Assembly: GCF_900100015.1 (NCBI RefSeq) | Contig: NZ_FNDD01000003.1 | Location: 186,001-250,000, forward strand | Direction of reading: 5' to 3' | From: Vibrio xiamenensis | GTDB taxonomy: Bacteria; Pseudomonadota; Gammaproteobacteria; Enterobacterales; Vibrionaceae | Length of the DNA: 64,000 bases | Part shown: positions 24,379 to 34,392 of the stretch, piece by piece | Position numbering within the stretch: position 1 is the first letter of the stretch | Layout of the letters: each line of letters starts with the position of its first letter | The notes under the pieces: generated by a model | Seen by the model: only the letters and a program-made list of their open reading frames with translations | The model's database searches: none | What the model was told of the DNA's origin: nothing | Translations under genes and position numbers: made by a program

Positions 24379-26106
24379 CTACATCGCCATTTTTTGCCAA
24401 ATTGGGTGACCATCTTTAATCGTGGTTTCGACGTGAATATCACGCAGATCTGTCGGCTCTACTTTAAGCGGGTTTTTATCCAAAATAACAAAGTCGGCCA
24501 CTTTACCGTTTTGAATGGTGCCTTTGTATTTCTCTTCAAAGTTCTGATAAGCCGCGTAGCTAGTGATCGCTTCTAAGGCTTGATAAACAGAGACTTTTTC
24601 TTGATTACCTAACAGCGCGCCAGCGCGGGTCAAGCGATTAACGCTGCTCCAGATGGTCATCAACATATCCGGTTGCATCTCTGGCGAGTCGGTATGGAAA
24701 GTGGCGTGCAATCCGGCATCAAACGCCGATTTAGCCGGGTCAAGGTGCTCTGTCATTTCATCGCCAAGCGCCGAGTCATGGTAATAATCGCCAAACAGAT
24801 AGATATGAGTCATTTCAAATGACGGAATAATATTCAGCGCTTTGAGCGTTTTGATTTGGTCCGGACGTGTCAGCTGGGCTTGAACCATCACCGGGCGCCA
24901 ATCTTTCTTAGTTGAATGTTTAATCGCCTTGACGGCGCTAAGGAACTGATCGCACGCCGCATCGCCATTACAGTGAGCCTGAACCTGAAGATTCTGATCC
25001 CAAGCCAACTTCACCAACTGCTTGACTTGTTTATCGGTGTAGTTAGGGCGGCCTTTGTATTCGCTGTCTTCACCGTGTGGCGGCATATGATACGGGTGAG
25101 TTAAATACGCGGTTTGTCCGGCAATCGAGCCATCTAAATTCAGTTTGACACCGCCAATTTTTAAGTTGGATTGGTAGTGGTGATAATTGCGAAAATCCGG
25201 TTGCCACTTTTTACCGATTTGATCCAACAGCGGGTAGGTGATCACATCAATAAACAAGCGGTTTTTAGCCGCCGCGCTGCTTAGCAGATCCAAATCTGCA
25301 GGAGTCGTTGAACTGTCTTGCGCAGTGGTGACGCCTTGGCTAGCATAGATGCGCTGCGCGTTATCAAGCAGTTCAAGTCGGTCGCTCTCAGTGCTCATCG
25401 GCAAGTTAAGTAGTACTGGCCAAAGCGCCGTTTCTTCAATAATGCCGTTGGGGTGATTTTGACCATCGCGTTGAATCACGCCGCCATGAGGATTAGGCGT
25501 GGTATCGTTAATTTTGGCCAGCTCCAGCGCTTTAGAGTTGAGCGCGCCGATGTGCCCTGATGCGTGGATCAGGACAATCGGATGCTCGGTCGAGACTTCA
25601 TCCAGTATTTGTCGAGTTGGATGAGAGGGCAATACCGTCGTGTCGTAGCCCGTTCCGACCACCCATTCACCCGGTTTGATATTTTGCTCTTGAATGTAGT
25701 CTTGCAAAGTCTGTTTGAGGCTAGAAAAATCATCGCTGCTGCCGTATGGCGACGCCATCACATTCGCCATACCAAGGGAAATGCCATATTGGGCAATTTG
25801 ACCTTGAGTATCGATAAAGCCCGGCATCAGGGTTTTACCTTTTAAGTCGACCAGATTTGTGGTCGCCAAACGATAAGACATGGCTTTTTCATACTCACCG
25901 GTAAAAATGATTTTTCCATTTAAAACTGCCACGGCTTCCACATATTGTGGAATCTCGCCTTCCATAGTGAGTATGTCACCACCAAAATAGATGGTGTCCG
26001 CGGAAGTGACTTGAGGGGCATGACTTTGGCTTTGGGGTGACGATTCGTGATTACAACCGCCGAGTAAAGTCATAGCGATACTCAAAGCAACAACGCGCTT
26101 GTTCAT
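24379..26106 (-). CDS. AepA/YtcJ-like amidohydrolase lipoprotein
   Basis: 575 residues. The signal peptide ends in the lipobox LLGGC (Cys about 18), so it should be lipid-anchored. The mature part follows the amidohydrolase_3 layout (MPGFIDTQGQ near residue 95, QAHCNGDAACD, FHTDSPEM, ending in an ADFVILDKNPLKV strand). In family members the first metal site is HxH after PGFID; here it reads QGQ, so both histidines are glutamines. Known relatives act on N-formyl or exoenzyme-regulating substrates. The metal site is altered, so catalysis is uncertain. Monocistronic, with its terminator at 24314-24342. Confidence 0.8.
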   Translation of the reverse strand: MNKRVVALSIAMTLLGGCNHESSPQSQSHAPQVTSADTIYFGGDILTMEGEIPQYVEAVAVLNGKIIFTGEYEKAMSYRLATTNLVDLKGKTLMPGFIDTQGQIAQYGISLGMANVMASPYGSSDDFSSLKQTLQDYIQEQNIKPGEWVVGTGYDTTVLPSHPTRQILDEVSTEHPIVLIHASGHIGALNSKALELAKINDTTPNPHGGVIQRDGQNHPNGIIEETALWPVLLNLPMSTESDRLELLDNAQRIYASQGVTTAQDSSTTPADLDLLSSAAAKNRLFIDVITYPLLDQIGKKWQPDFRNYHHYQSNLKIGGVKLNLDGSIAGQTAYLTHPYHMPPHGEDSEYKGRPNYTDKQVKQLVKLAWDQNLQVQAHCNGDAACDQFLSAVKAIKHSTKKDWRPVMVQAQLTRPDQIKTLKALNIIPSFEMTHIYLFGDYYHDSALGDEMTEHLDPAKSAFDAGLHATFHTDSPEMQPDMLMTIWSSVNRLTRAGALLGNQEKVSVYQALEAITSYAAYQNFEEKYKGTIQNGKVADFVILDKNPLKVEPTDLRDIHVETTIKDGHPIWQKMAM

Positions 26107-26296
26107 TGATGTTTATCCTCATGGTAGATTTCGGCGCTACTCTAGACACAGCATTAAGCAAGCTCTAGTTCAAAACTGAGAATTTGACGCAGGCGGACCT
26201 GTTTCTGACATTTATGACGCGTTTCGGACGTGTTGTAAGAAGCGGACTACTATTAAAAAATATCTTCAACCAACATTTTACTTTGGAAGGGTGGAC

Positions 26297-27724
26297 ATGG
26301 AACGTGTGGTAAATTTAAACCGCTGGCAAAGAGAGCATGTACGTACTCAAGTTGAGATGAGACAACTGTTTTCTCAAGTAAAAACGCTCTATTCCAGTGA
26401 CCCTTTCCCGCATTATCGACAGCGTATTCAACGCTTAAAAACCTTAAAACAGGCGTTGCTGGAAAATCAGCAAGCTTTGGTGGATGCGTTAGCCCAAGAT
26501 TACGGCCATCGTAGTGAGTTTGATTGCCTGATCGGCGATGTCCTCCCATCGCTGCGCCATCTCAATTACTCCTTAAAACATCTGCGTGGCTGGATGAAAG
26601 CGCAGCGCCGCCGAGCGGGCAGCTTGTTAGCGCCTTCCAAGGTGAAGGTTGAGTACCAGCCGCTTGGGGTGGTGGGCGTGATGGTGCCGTGGAACTTTCC
26701 AATTTTTTTAAGCCTTGGCCCGATCATTACTGCGCTGGCCGCAGGAAATCGCGTGATGGTGAAACTCAGTGAGCACACGCCGAAAACCAATGCGATTTTG
26801 CGCGATGTGTTTGCCGAGCTTGAAGATGATGTGTTCCCCATCGAAGGGGATGCAGAAATCGCCAGCTACTTTAGCCAACTGCCGTTTGATCATCTGTTGT
26901 TTACCGGTTCGACTCGAGTCGGGCGCATTGTCGCCCAAGCGGCGGCGCAAAATTTAACGCCAATCACACTTGAGCTAGGGGGTAAGTCGCCGGTGATCAT
27001 CGCCCATGATGCCGACCTTGATCAGGCGGTGGATGCGGTGATGCTCGGTAAGTCGGTGAATAATGGTCAAGTGTGTGTGGCGCCCGATTATGTGTTTGTG
27101 CCGCATGGCCAAGAGATGGCGTTTGTGCATCGCTACTTAAAGCGTTATCAGCATCATTTCAAACGTCAGGGGCAATCGGCGACGCATATCATCAATGAGC
27201 AGCAGTGGGTGCGATTGCATGCCTATTTGCAAGATGCCAAAAGCAAAGGCGCGCGTATTCATACTCTGGGTGATGAGCCGCAGCCACACTCGATGATGCC
27301 GCATTTAGTCACCGAAGTGACCAGTAATATGCTACTGATGCAACAAGAGATTTTCGGGCCGATTTTGCCAGTGCTTGGCTATCAGCAGTTAAGCGATGTG
27401 CTCAGTTACATCAACAGCCGTCCGCGGCCGTTGGCACTGTATCTGATGACCAAAGATAAAGTGCTTGAGCGTCAGGTCATCGAACAAACGCACAGTGGCA
27501 CAGTGGCGATTAACGATACGCTATTGCAAGTGGCTGCCGATGACGCGCCTTTTGGCGGTATTGGTGAGTCGGGGATGGGTCACTATCACGGCATCGAAGG
27601 TTTTCGCACCTTCTCAAAAGCCAAAACAGTGCTTTCGACACCCGCTTGGCTGCCGCGCAGCCGAATTCTTTTGCGCCATCAAGCGTTAGTGACCAAGCTG
27701 ATGCGCTGGCTGTTTTTGCGCTAG
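26297..27724 (+). CDS. coniferyl-aldehyde-dehydrogenase-like aldehyde dehydrogenase
   Basis: 475 residues of an NAD(P)-dependent aldehyde dehydrogenase. It has PWNFPIFLSLGPIITALAAG, the catalytic Glu region LELGGKSP and the catalytic Cys in NNGQVCVAPDYV, plus the C-terminal hydrophobic segment of the CalB/AldC branch (WLPRSRILLRHQALVTKL). Such enzymes oxidise aromatic or long-chain aldehydes. I start at the ATG at 26297, with GGAAGG 6 nt upstream; a GTG lies 6 bp earlier. It is divergent from the lipoprotein gene. Substrate not determinable. Confidence 0.85.
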   Translation: MERVVNLNRWQREHVRTQVEMRQLFSQVKTLYSSDPFPHYRQRIQRLKTLKQALLENQQALVDALAQDYGHRSEFDCLIGDVLPSLRHLNYSLKHLRGWMKAQRRRAGSLLAPSKVKVEYQPLGVVGVMVPWNFPIFLSLGPIITALAAGNRVMVKLSEHTPKTNAILRDVFAELEDDVFPIEGDAEIASYFSQLPFDHLLFTGSTRVGRIVAQAAAQNLTPITLELGGKSPVIIAHDADLDQAVDAVMLGKSVNNGQVCVAPDYVFVPHGQEMAFVHRYLKRYQHHFKRQGQSATHIINEQQWVRLHAYLQDAKSKGARIHTLGDEPQPHSMMPHLVTEVTSNMLLMQQEIFGPILPVLGYQQLSDVLSYINSRPRPLALYLMTKDKVLERQVIEQTHSGTVAINDTLLQVAADDAPFGGIGESGMGHYHGIEGFRTFSKAKTVLSTPAWLPRSRILLRHQALVTKLMRWLFLR

Positions 27725-27888
27725 CCTCGTTTTTTTACCCGCTCTATCGAAGGGCGGCAGGGTATGCGACGGTATACGGCCTAATCGCGACCTGTTTGAA
27801 CATTGACACTCAGTGCCCGCTTTTCAGTTTAGGTGGAAAGGAGTACACTGATTTGGCTCGCGATGGCGGGCCAAATTTTTTGTTTAAT

Positions 27889-28047
27889 GTTCTCAGGGCG
27901 GGGCGAAATTCCCCACCGGTGGTAGGTTTGCTGGATGTAACGTTAAGTGACACCAAGCAAACAAGCCCACGAGCGCTCGATTCGTCGAGGTCAGCAGATC
28001 TGGTCAAACTCCAGAGCCGACGGTTACAGTCCGGATGAAAGAGAATA
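27889..28047 (+). ncRNA. FMN riboswitch (RFN element)
   Basis: The segment GGGCGGGGCGAAATTCCCCA and the distal AGTCCGGATGAAAGAGAA carry the invariant RFN cores. Between them are stem-loops and the CCGACGGT element. It lies about 100 bp before ribB, the classical setting in which FMN represses riboflavin synthesis. Confidence 0.93.
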
Positions 28048-28144
28048 GCGCGATCGCCAGACTGCTTTGGGAGTGTGGCGATTGCGCGTTGAAATCACTT
28101 CTCTGTTAAGTCGCCCTGATTCTGGTTGTTAGCAGGAGTTCACC

Positions 28145-28801
28145 ATGAATCAGTCATCACTACTTGCCGAATTCGGCGATCCTATTACTCGGGTTGAAAA
28201 CGCGCTTGCTGCGCTTAAACAAGGCCGAGGTGTATTACTGCTCGATGATGAAGATCGAGAAAACGAAGGCGACATTATCTGCGCCGTCGAAACCCTTACC
28301 AGTCAACAAATGGCACTGATGATTCGCGAAGGTAGCGGCATTGTGTGTTTGTGCTTGACCGACGAACAAGCCAATCGCTTGCAACTGCCACCGATGGTCG
28401 AAAACAACAATAGCGCTAACCAAACTGCGTTTACGGTATCGATTGAAGCCAAAGTTGGCGTGACCACAGGCGTGTCTGCCGCTGACCGCGTCACAACGTG
28501 CAAAACCGCGGCAAATCCCAATGCTCGCCCAGAAGATCTTGCCCGTCCGGGGCATGTATTCCCCCTTCGTGCCCGTGCTGGTGGCGTGTTAACTCGCCGT
28601 GGTCACACCGAAGGGACGGTGGATCTGATGCAAATGGCCGGTCTGCAATCGTCTGGTGTTTTGTGTGAAGTCACCAACCCAGATGGCACTATGGCCAAAA
28701 CGCCGGAAATCGTCGCGTTTGGTAAGCTGCACAATATGCCAGTTCTGACTATCGAAGATATGGTGTTGTATCGTACTCAAAATGAGCAGCTTTCCGCTTA
28801 A
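28145..28801 (+). CDS. ribB: 3,4-dihydroxy-2-butanone-4-phosphate synthase
   Basis: 218 residues, with the active-site [10 protein letters not shown] loop near residue 35, plus TTGVSAADR and the C-terminal [16 protein letters not shown]. It converts ribulose-5-phosphate to DHBP and formate, the four-carbon unit of riboflavin. The ATG has AGGAG 6 nt upstream. There is no GTP cyclohydrolase II fusion, as in other gammaproteobacterial RibB. Controlled by the FMN riboswitch; a terminator follows, shared with the convergent ask_ect gene. Confidence 0.96.
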   Translation: MNQSSLLAEFGDPITRVENALAALKQGRGVLLLDDEDRENEGDIICAVETLTSQQMALMIREGSGIVCLCLTDEQANRLQLPPMVENNNSANQTAFTVSIEAKVGVTTGVSAADRVTTCKTAANPNARPEDLARPGHVFPLRARAGGVLTRRGHTEGTVDLMQMAGLQSSGVLCEVTNPDGTMAKTPEIVAFGKLHNMPVLTIEDMVLYRTQNEQLSA

Positions 28802-28833
28802 GCTGGACCAGCGATTTGGCGATGCTGAAATGC

Positions 28834-28865
28834 AAAAAAACCGCTCAATGATGAGCGGTTTTTTT
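28834..28865. terminator. bidirectional terminator between ribB and ask_ect
   Basis: CCGCTC-AATGAT-GAGCGG with A7 on one side and T7 on the other; serves both convergent genes. Confidence 0.92.
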
Positions 28866-28886
28866 ATTGCCTATCTAACGCTTGAA

Positions 28887-30314
28887 CTAAGCCGCGCAAC
28901 TTGTGCTTGCTTTGATAAAGTCAGGCTCAAAGAAGGCTTCATGTAATGCGCAAATCGCCGCTTCATAGCTTTCATCACTGACCACAAACTGGACATTCAC
29001 ATTACGCATCGATGAGTGAGCCGCAATCGGTGACACGCCTTTGTCGACCAGCGCCATCATCCCTTTGCTGAGCGCCGTATTGGTATTGATCGCCGCGCCA
29101 ATTGCCGAGATCATCGCTACCATACAGCCGGTAATGGTTGAGTTTGGAAACGCTTTTTCGGCTTTGCTCAGCAGCTTGTTTAAGCGTTCGGTATTGCCGC
29201 TGACATAGTAAGTCATCGAGTTGGCATTCATTTCTTTACCCACCAATTGCACGTCCGAGTCGGCGATCATCGCCATCATCTCATGGCTGACATTTTCCAC
29301 TTCACCGACCATGGCTTGATCAAACAGATGCAGCGCAAACACTTTGCTCTTACCGGCAATGATCTCAATTTTTTGCTGCTTTTCCGGTTGGTATTGTCCG
29401 GAGATCAAAGTGCCTTGATGTTCGGGCTCAAAGGTGTTTTTGATCTGCAGTGGAATATCACGCTGGCGTAGGCCTGATGCGGCGTTAGGGTGAATTGCTT
29501 CCATGCCCAAATTGGCCAGTTGATCGGCGACATCAAAGTTGGTCTGGCCGATAGGTAATACGTTTTCAGGGCCAACGACACGTGGATCAGCGCTGCTCAG
29601 GTGGTATTCCTTGTGAATGATCGCTTGGTCTGCGTTGGTGATGCACGCGACGCGGCTGAACGTCATTTCGCTATAGCCTCGATCGTAACTTTTCATCAAG
29701 CCTTCATCACAGTACGCGTAACCAGTCACGATCGGCAGTTCGCGGCTAACATCGATAGGCTTAAACGCGTGTTCGATGACCGAGTCCAGATCGCCAGTCA
29801 GCTTGTCATCCCAGCCAGATAAATCCACAAACCGCGCATTGATACCAAGAGTTTTTAGCTTCAGCGTTGTATTGTACGCACTGTGTACTTCACCAATTGA
29901 AGATAAAAACTCTCGAATTTGCGGCAAGTATTGACGCAATGAAAATTGGCCGTATTGGCAGGTATCCAAAATGTTGCTGATGCAGCTTTGTGCTTCGCTG
30001 ATACGTGAGCGAATGAATTTGTCGGCGCGAATCCGATTGACCGGATCGGCAAACAGGTTTTCATTGATCATCAGCATGCGCTGCTCAAGGTCGGCAAGCG
30101 CTTGTTTCCATTGCTCATCGCGTTTGGCGATGTAGCGATAGACACCCGGTTTACCGGTGCGTTTGCACTCGAGTAGTCCATCGGTAATGCCGCCATAAGC
30201 GGAAACTACAAATACGCGATTATAGGGATTGTTAGGGCGCAAAATAATGTTGTCGAGTACGGCGTCAAACGCCGACATTGAAGTACCGCCAATCTTTTCA
30301 ACGGTATAAGCCAT
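28887..30314 (-). CDS. ask_ect: ectoine-pathway aspartate kinase
   Basis: 475 residues: the kinase domain starts VEKIGGTSMSAFDAVL, and the C-terminal part has two ACT repeats (VQLVGKEMNANSMTYYVSG, NVNVQFVVSDESYEAAI). This is the specialised Ask_Ect that phosphorylates aspartate for ectoine and is usually feedback-insensitive to lysine and threonine. It ends the ectABC-ask cluster. It is set apart from ectC by 128 bp containing a hairpin (30386-30405), so its dose may be partly uncoupled. Confidence 0.92.
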   Translation of the reverse strand: MAYTVEKIGGTSMSAFDAVLDNIILRPNNPYNRVFVVSAYGGITDGLLECKRTGKPGVYRYIAKRDEQWKQALADLEQRMLMINENLFADPVNRIRADKFIRSRISEAQSCISNILDTCQYGQFSLRQYLPQIREFLSSIGEVHSAYNTTLKLKTLGINARFVDLSGWDDKLTGDLDSVIEHAFKPIDVSRELPIVTGYAYCDEGLMKSYDRGYSEMTFSRVACITNADQAIIHKEYHLSSADPRVVGPENVLPIGQTNFDVADQLANLGMEAIHPNAASGLRQRDIPLQIKNTFEPEHQGTLISGQYQPEKQQKIEIIAGKSKVFALHLFDQAMVGEVENVSHEMMAMIADSDVQLVGKEMNANSMTYYVSGNTERLNKLLSKAEKAFPNSTITGCMVAMISAIGAAINTNTALSKGMMALVDKGVSPIAAHSSMRNVNVQFVVSDESYEAAICALHEAFFEPDFIKASTSCAA

Positions 30315-30385
30315 GTTAGATTCCTTGTTTTAAACAGAAAGGTTTTAAGCAGAAAAGTTTCAAATCGAAACAAAAAGCCAAAAAG

Positions 30386-30405
30386 AAGGCTGAATACTCA
30401 GCCTT
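30386..30405 (-). terminator. hairpin between ectC and ask_ect
   Basis: AAGGCTGA-ATAC-TCAGCCTT, a perfect 8-bp stem; on the minus strand it runs into CTTTTTGGC. It may be a partial terminator lowering ask_ect transcription relative to ectC. Confidence 0.55.
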
Positions 30406-30442
30406 ACTTATCAGAGCGCTTAGGCTCGTTTATTGTTGATGA

Positions 30443-30829
30443 TCAGTCGACAAGCGGGTACACACCGCTGGCATCATGTGTTTCGGCGCCTGTCAGTGGC
30501 GGATTGAACACACATGCCATCACCATGTCGGTACCGGGCTTAGCACGCAAATAGTGTTCATCATGTTGGTCAAGGACATACAGGGTACCCGGTGCAATCG
30601 GGTAGGTTTCACCACCGACCACCTGGATCTCGCCTTCACCGGACATGCAATACACCGACTCTAAGTGATTTTTGTAGTGAATATGGGTTTCTGTACCCTT
30701 GTAGATGGTGGTGATGTGGAACGAGAAGCCCATCTTGTCATCTTTGAGTATCATGCGAACGCTTTCCCAGTTGTCGGCTACCACGCGGCGTTCACTGTTT
30801 TGACATTCTTTAAGAGTTCTTACGATCAT
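30443..30829 (-). CDS. ectC: ectoine synthase
   Basis: 128 residues of a single cupin starting [16 protein letters not shown], with the expected [12 protein letters not shown] region, GEGEIQV and [11 protein letters not shown]. EctC dehydrates N-gamma-acetyl-diaminobutyrate to the cyclic solute ectoine. The start at 30829 matches the family N-terminus; the longer frame reads through into ectB. It lies 10 bp after ectB. Confidence 0.96.
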   Translation of the reverse strand: MIVRTLKECQNSERRVVADNWESVRMILKDDKMGFSFHITTIYKGTETHIHYKNHLESVYCMSGEGEIQVVGGETYPIAPGTLYVLDQHDEHYLRAKPGTDMVMACVFNPPLTGAETHDASGVYPLVD

Positions 30830-30839
30830 TTGGGGTTCC

Positions 30840-32105
30840 TTAAGACGCTTTTTGAGTGAGTTTTTCAGCAACCGAATCAACGGCTTGTTCAAAGATATGC
30901 AAGCCTTGCTCAAGTTCGGATTCGCTGATGGTCAGTGGGCAGAAGAATTTGACGACTTGGTCGTCCGGCCCTGCGGTTTCAATTACCATACCCTTATCAA
31001 AGCAGGCTTTGGAAATGGCACTCGCCAGATCACCACTTTGACATTCAATACCTTGCATCATGCCGCGGCCTTTGCTGCGTACAAACAGCGATGGATAGCG
31101 GCGTAGCGTACGTTGAATCGCTTTGTTCACTTGTTCTGAGCGCGCGTGAATGTGCTGCTCAAATTCGTCATTCGCCCAGTAATTTTCTATCGCTTGAGTC
31201 GCGGTCACAAAGGCGTGGTTGTTACCACGGAATGTGCCGTTATGTTCGCCAGGCTGCCATTGGTCAAGCTCCGGCTTAAGCAGCACGACGGCCATTGGCA
31301 AGCCATAACCACTTAATGATTTAGACAGCGTTACGATGTCTGGTTTGATGCCTGCTGGTTCAAAGCTAAAGAAGGTACCGGTGCGGCCACAGCCCGCTTG
31401 AATATCATCGACAATCATCAAGATATCGTGTTGGCGGCAGAGCTTTTCGAGACGTTGTAACCAAGTTTCACTAGCAGCATTCAGACCACCTTCACCTTGT
31501 ACAACTTCTAATAATACCGCTGCGGGTTTGTCTAGGCCGCTGGAGTTATCGCTAAGCATGGTTTCAAACAGCGCTAGGCTGTCAATGCCGGCATAGCCTT
31601 CATAGGGAAGGCGCATGGTGCCATTGAGTGGTGCGCCCTGACCGCCGCGGTGATGTTGGTTACCGGTGGCAGCGAGTGCGCCAGCAGTACAGCCATGAAA
31701 GCCATTCGTGAAAGTCACGATGTTAGTGCGCTTAGTCACCTTACGTGCCAATTTCATCGCTGCTTCTACGGCGTTAGTGCCCGTTGGTCCTGTGAATTGG
31801 ACTTTATAGTCGAGCTCGCGCGGCGCCAAAATATGGTTATTAAAAGCATTCAAAAATTGCGCTTTGGCTTGGGAGTGCATATCCAAGCCGTGAGTAATGC
31901 CATCGGCATCGATGTAATCAAGCAGTGCCTGCTTAAAGATGGCGTTGTTGTGGCCGTAGTTGAGCGACCCTGCGCCGGCGAGAAAGTCGAGATAGCGCTC
32001 GCCCTCCTCGGTGTGCAACCAGCAGCCTTTTGCGGTTGAAAATACGACAGGAAAGTTATTTGAATATGAACGAACATTTGATTCTTTCTGGTTGAAGATA
32101 TCCAT
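30840..32105 (-). CDS. ectB: diaminobutyrate-2-oxoglutarate transaminase
   Basis: 421 residues of a class-III PLP aminotransferase: [39 protein letters not shown] and the PLP lysine in [12 protein letters not shown]. It turns aspartate-semialdehyde into L-2,4-diaminobutyrate with glutamate. It is the second gene of ectABC, 68 bp after ectA, with good spacing for co-transcription. Confidence 0.96.
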   Translation of the reverse strand: MDIFNQKESNVRSYSNNFPVVFSTAKGCWLHTEEGERYLDFLAGAGSLNYGHNNAIFKQALLDYIDADGITHGLDMHSQAKAQFLNAFNNHILAPRELDYKVQFTGPTGTNAVEAAMKLARKVTKRTNIVTFTNGFHGCTAGALAATGNQHHRGGQGAPLNGTMRLPYEGYAGIDSLALFETMLSDNSSGLDKPAAVLLEVVQGEGGLNAASETWLQRLEKLCRQHDILMIVDDIQAGCGRTGTFFSFEPAGIKPDIVTLSKSLSGYGLPMAVVLLKPELDQWQPGEHNGTFRGNNHAFVTATQAIENYWANDEFEQHIHARSEQVNKAIQRTLRRYPSLFVRSKGRGMMQGIECQSGDLASAISKACFDKGMVIETAGPDDQVVKFFCPLTISESELEQGLHIFEQAVDSVAEKLTQKAS

Positions 32106-32173
32106 GTTGAGGCCGTTGTTATCCTATTTTTTGAGTGAATTTTTGGTGTCGTTAATTAGTGAGATGCTGTTAG

Positions 32174-32713
32174 TTACTGCGAAGCAATCGGGATGCGATA
32201 CAGGTATTCCGTATCGTGTTTACCTTTGAAATGCTTCTCTTCGTCTAAAAAGGTGCTCACTTCACCTTGTTCGCCATGCGCTTTATCTAACTTCTTAAAT
32301 AGATTCCAAGATCCTTGGTTGTCATCAGTGATGGTGGTTTCGACCACGTCGATGTCACTGAGCGCATCACGCATCAGAATTTCTTGCAGCATGTGAAAGG
32401 CGAGACCTTTACCACGATGCTTAGGAGAAACCGCTACTTGCCAAATAAATAGCTCATTGGGATGTTGTGGCTTGCGGTAGCCAGAAATAAACCCGGCAAT
32501 TTCATCGTTACACAGTGCAATCACGCAGGTCTGATTAAAGTGCAGTGACTGCAAAAAGTTGCAATACGATGAGTTCACGTCAAGCGGCGGGCAACTGGCA
32601 ATCAAACCATGCACATCATCGCCGTCTTTTTTGTTTGGAGTTCGAAATACCCACTTTTCTTCATCCTTTGCAAGTATCTCTGGGTACATGACCCATGGCG
32701 CGGCAGTAATCAT
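32174..32713 (-). CDS. ectA: diaminobutyrate acetyltransferase
   Basis: 179 residues of a GNAT fold. The acetyl-CoA motif QVAVSPKHRGKGLAFHML is visible, plus PPLDVNSSYCNFLQ, diagnostic of EctA. It acetylates L-2,4-diaminobutyrate for EctC. The start is the ATG at 32713 (AAAGGAA upstream); MYPEI at residue 9 is an alternative. First gene of the operon, with a promoter-like TTGATC-16-TATCCT upstream. Confidence 0.93.
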   Translation of the reverse strand: MITAAPWVMYPEILAKDEEKWVFRTPNKKDGDDVHGLIASCPPLDVNSSYCNFLQSLHFNQTCVIALCNDEIAGFISGYRKPQHPNELFIWQVAVSPKHRGKGLAFHMLQEILMRDALSDIDVVETTITDDNQGSWNLFKKLDKAHGEQGEVSTFLDEEKHFKGKHDTEYLYRIPIASQ

Positions 32714-32756
32714 AACTCGACTTTTCCTTTAGAGGTCTAATTAAAATTCTGGGTAA

Positions 32757-32784
32757 AGGATACATGTCTGCTGGATATGATCAA
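32757..32784 (-). promoter_or_regulatory. candidate ectA promoter
   Basis: On the minus strand TTGATC (32784-32779) and TATCCT (32762-32757) are separated by 16 bp and lie about 45 bp before ectA. Suggestive only. Confidence 0.4.
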
Positions 32785-33048
32785 GGTGTTATTTTGAATT
32801 TTTTGGCTAATTGTTATTTATGTAGTTGATTTATATGTATTTAATTTATATTAATCTTATGTGAAATAAATATTAGAGGTGTAATGTATTTATCGGTCAC
32901 AAAAAAGTATGAAATGATGATGTTTGTAAAATTCAGCCAGTGATAAGTCGCCCATTTTTTTCGTGTGACGACAAATTAGCTGGATCGTCGATAGTTAGAT
33001 AAAACGCATAATATTTAGTATCCGAAATTATAATTGCATTAAAATATC

Positions 33049-33065
33049 AATAAATAATATTTATT
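33049..33065. promoter_or_regulatory. 17-bp perfect palindrome in the ectA/proV region
   Basis: AATAAATAATATTTATT, symmetric around a central A, about 138 bp before proV. It could bind a dimeric regulator such as CosR, but perfect AT palindromes also arise by chance in such AT-rich DNA. Confidence 0.4.
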
Positions 33066-33202
33066 TAAATCAATTAGTTATTAATATTTACTGTATTTTT
33101 CATGACATTGAAGTTTGAAAAATACTCAATTAAAGGTTAGGGTACTATTGTTTTCATGTGTAAATAACAGGGCATATGAATTTTGCTCAAGGATGTAAAT
33201 GG

Positions 33203-34390
33203 ATGTCGACCATACTCGAAGTACAAAACCTCTATAAGGTATTTGGCGAAAAACCCGAAGAGGCTTTTTCGCTAATCGAACAAGGCAAAAACAAAGACCA
33301 AATATTTGAACAGACATCGCTAACCGTGGGTGTTAAAGACGTGTCGTTGTCGATCAACGAAGGTGAAATATTCGTCATTATGGGGCTATCCGGTTCAGGT
33401 AAATCGACGTTAGTGCGCTTGCTGAATCGTTTGATAGAACCGACCCGCGGCAGTGTATTGCTGCGCGATAAAGATATCGCCCACATTTCAGCCGAAGAGC
33501 TGCGTGAAGTGAGGCGAAATAATATCTCTATGGTGTTTCAAAACTTTGCCTTGATGCCGCATATGACGGTGATTGAAAACGCCGCGTTTGGCTTGGAACT
33601 GGCAGGGATGGATGTGAGCGAGCGTAAAAAATTGGCGCTGACGGCCCTTGAGCGAGTTGGACTTGATAGTTATGCCGAGTCTTATCCTGATGAGTTATCG
33701 GGCGGGATGAAACAACGTGTTGGGCTTGCGCGCGCACTTGCATGCGACCCTGATATCCTATTGATGGACGAAGCATTTTCTGCTCTCGATCCACTTATTC
33801 GTACCGAAATGCAAGACGAATTGATTCGTCTGCAAAACGACGATAAACGCACCATTGTGTTTATCTCACACGATTTAGATGAAGCGATGCGTATCGGCGA
33901 TCGAATCGCGATTATGCAAGATGGCGTGGTGGTGCAAGTCGGTACTCCAGATGAAATTTTGCATCAGCCTGCCAATGAATATGTCCGTTCATTTTTCCGC
34001 GGCGTGAACGTTGCCAGCGTCATTTCTGCCAAAGATATCGCTCGCAAACAGCCAGCGGCGGTATTTAAAAAATCCGATACCGACGGTCCTGCCTCGGCGA
34101 TGCAAATTCTGCTTGAAAACGACCGCGAATACGGTGTGGTGGTGGATAAGGCCAACAAATACTCCGGGATTGTCTCAATCGATTCACTGAAAAGTGCTCA
34201 CAAACAGCAAGGCTCGCTCTCGAGCGCTATCTTGCCCGATACCGTGTGTTTATCTCCCGATGAAACGGTCAGCGATTTAATCGGTCAAGTGGCCAATCAA
34301 CCTTACGCGATTCCAGTAGTGGATGAACAACGAAATTACTACGGTGTGATCACCAAATCTCGCCTGTTACAGACTTTAGATAGGGAATAA
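33203..34390 (+). CDS. proV: glycine betaine/proline ABC transporter ATPase
   Basis: 395 residues: Walker [11 protein letters not shown], signature LSGGMKQR and Walker [14 protein letters not shown], with a C-terminal CBS pair (about 275-395) typical of ProV/OpuA, which senses osmotic strength. I start at ATG 33203 ([11 protein letters not shown]), with AAGGA upstream; the longer frame lacks a homologous N-terminus. It energises uptake of betaine, proline or ectoine. First of proVWX, 2 bp before proW, and followed by cosR. Confidence 0.95.
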   Translation: MSTILEVQNLYKVFGEKPEEAFSLIEQGKNKDQIFEQTSLTVGVKDVSLSINEGEIFVIMGLSGSGKSTLVRLLNRLIEPTRGSVLLRDKDIAHISAEELREVRRNNISMVFQNFALMPHMTVIENAAFGLELAGMDVSERKKLALTALERVGLDSYAESYPDELSGGMKQRVGLARALACDPDILLMDEAFSALDPLIRTEMQDELIRLQNDDKRTIVFISHDLDEAMRIGDRIAIMQDGVVVQVGTPDEILHQPANEYVRSFFRGVNVASVISAKDIARKQPAAVFKKSDTDGPASAMQILLENDREYGVVVDKANKYSGIVSIDSLKSAHKQQGSLSSAILPDTVCLSPDETVSDLIGQVANQPYAIPVVDEQRNYYGVITKSRLLQTLDRE

Positions 34391-34392
34391 TT

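Larger units (their letters stand above)
32714..33202. other. divergent ectA/proV intergenic region, AT-rich
   Basis: 489 bp with no ORF, very AT-rich. It contains the ectA promoter candidate and a perfect 17-bp palindrome, and probably CosR-controlled promoters in both directions. Confidence 0.5.

Noticed and set aside
24214..24576. 120-codon plus-strand ORF opposite the amidohydrolase gene end
   Set aside because: It spans the terminator hairpin and the antisense of a well-supported gene, and lacks a Shine-Dalgarno sequence and family resemblance.
27646..28038. 130-codon ORF over the FMN riboswitch
   Set aside because: It runs through the RFN element and the end of the aldehyde dehydrogenase gene in another frame; the riboswitch explains this region.
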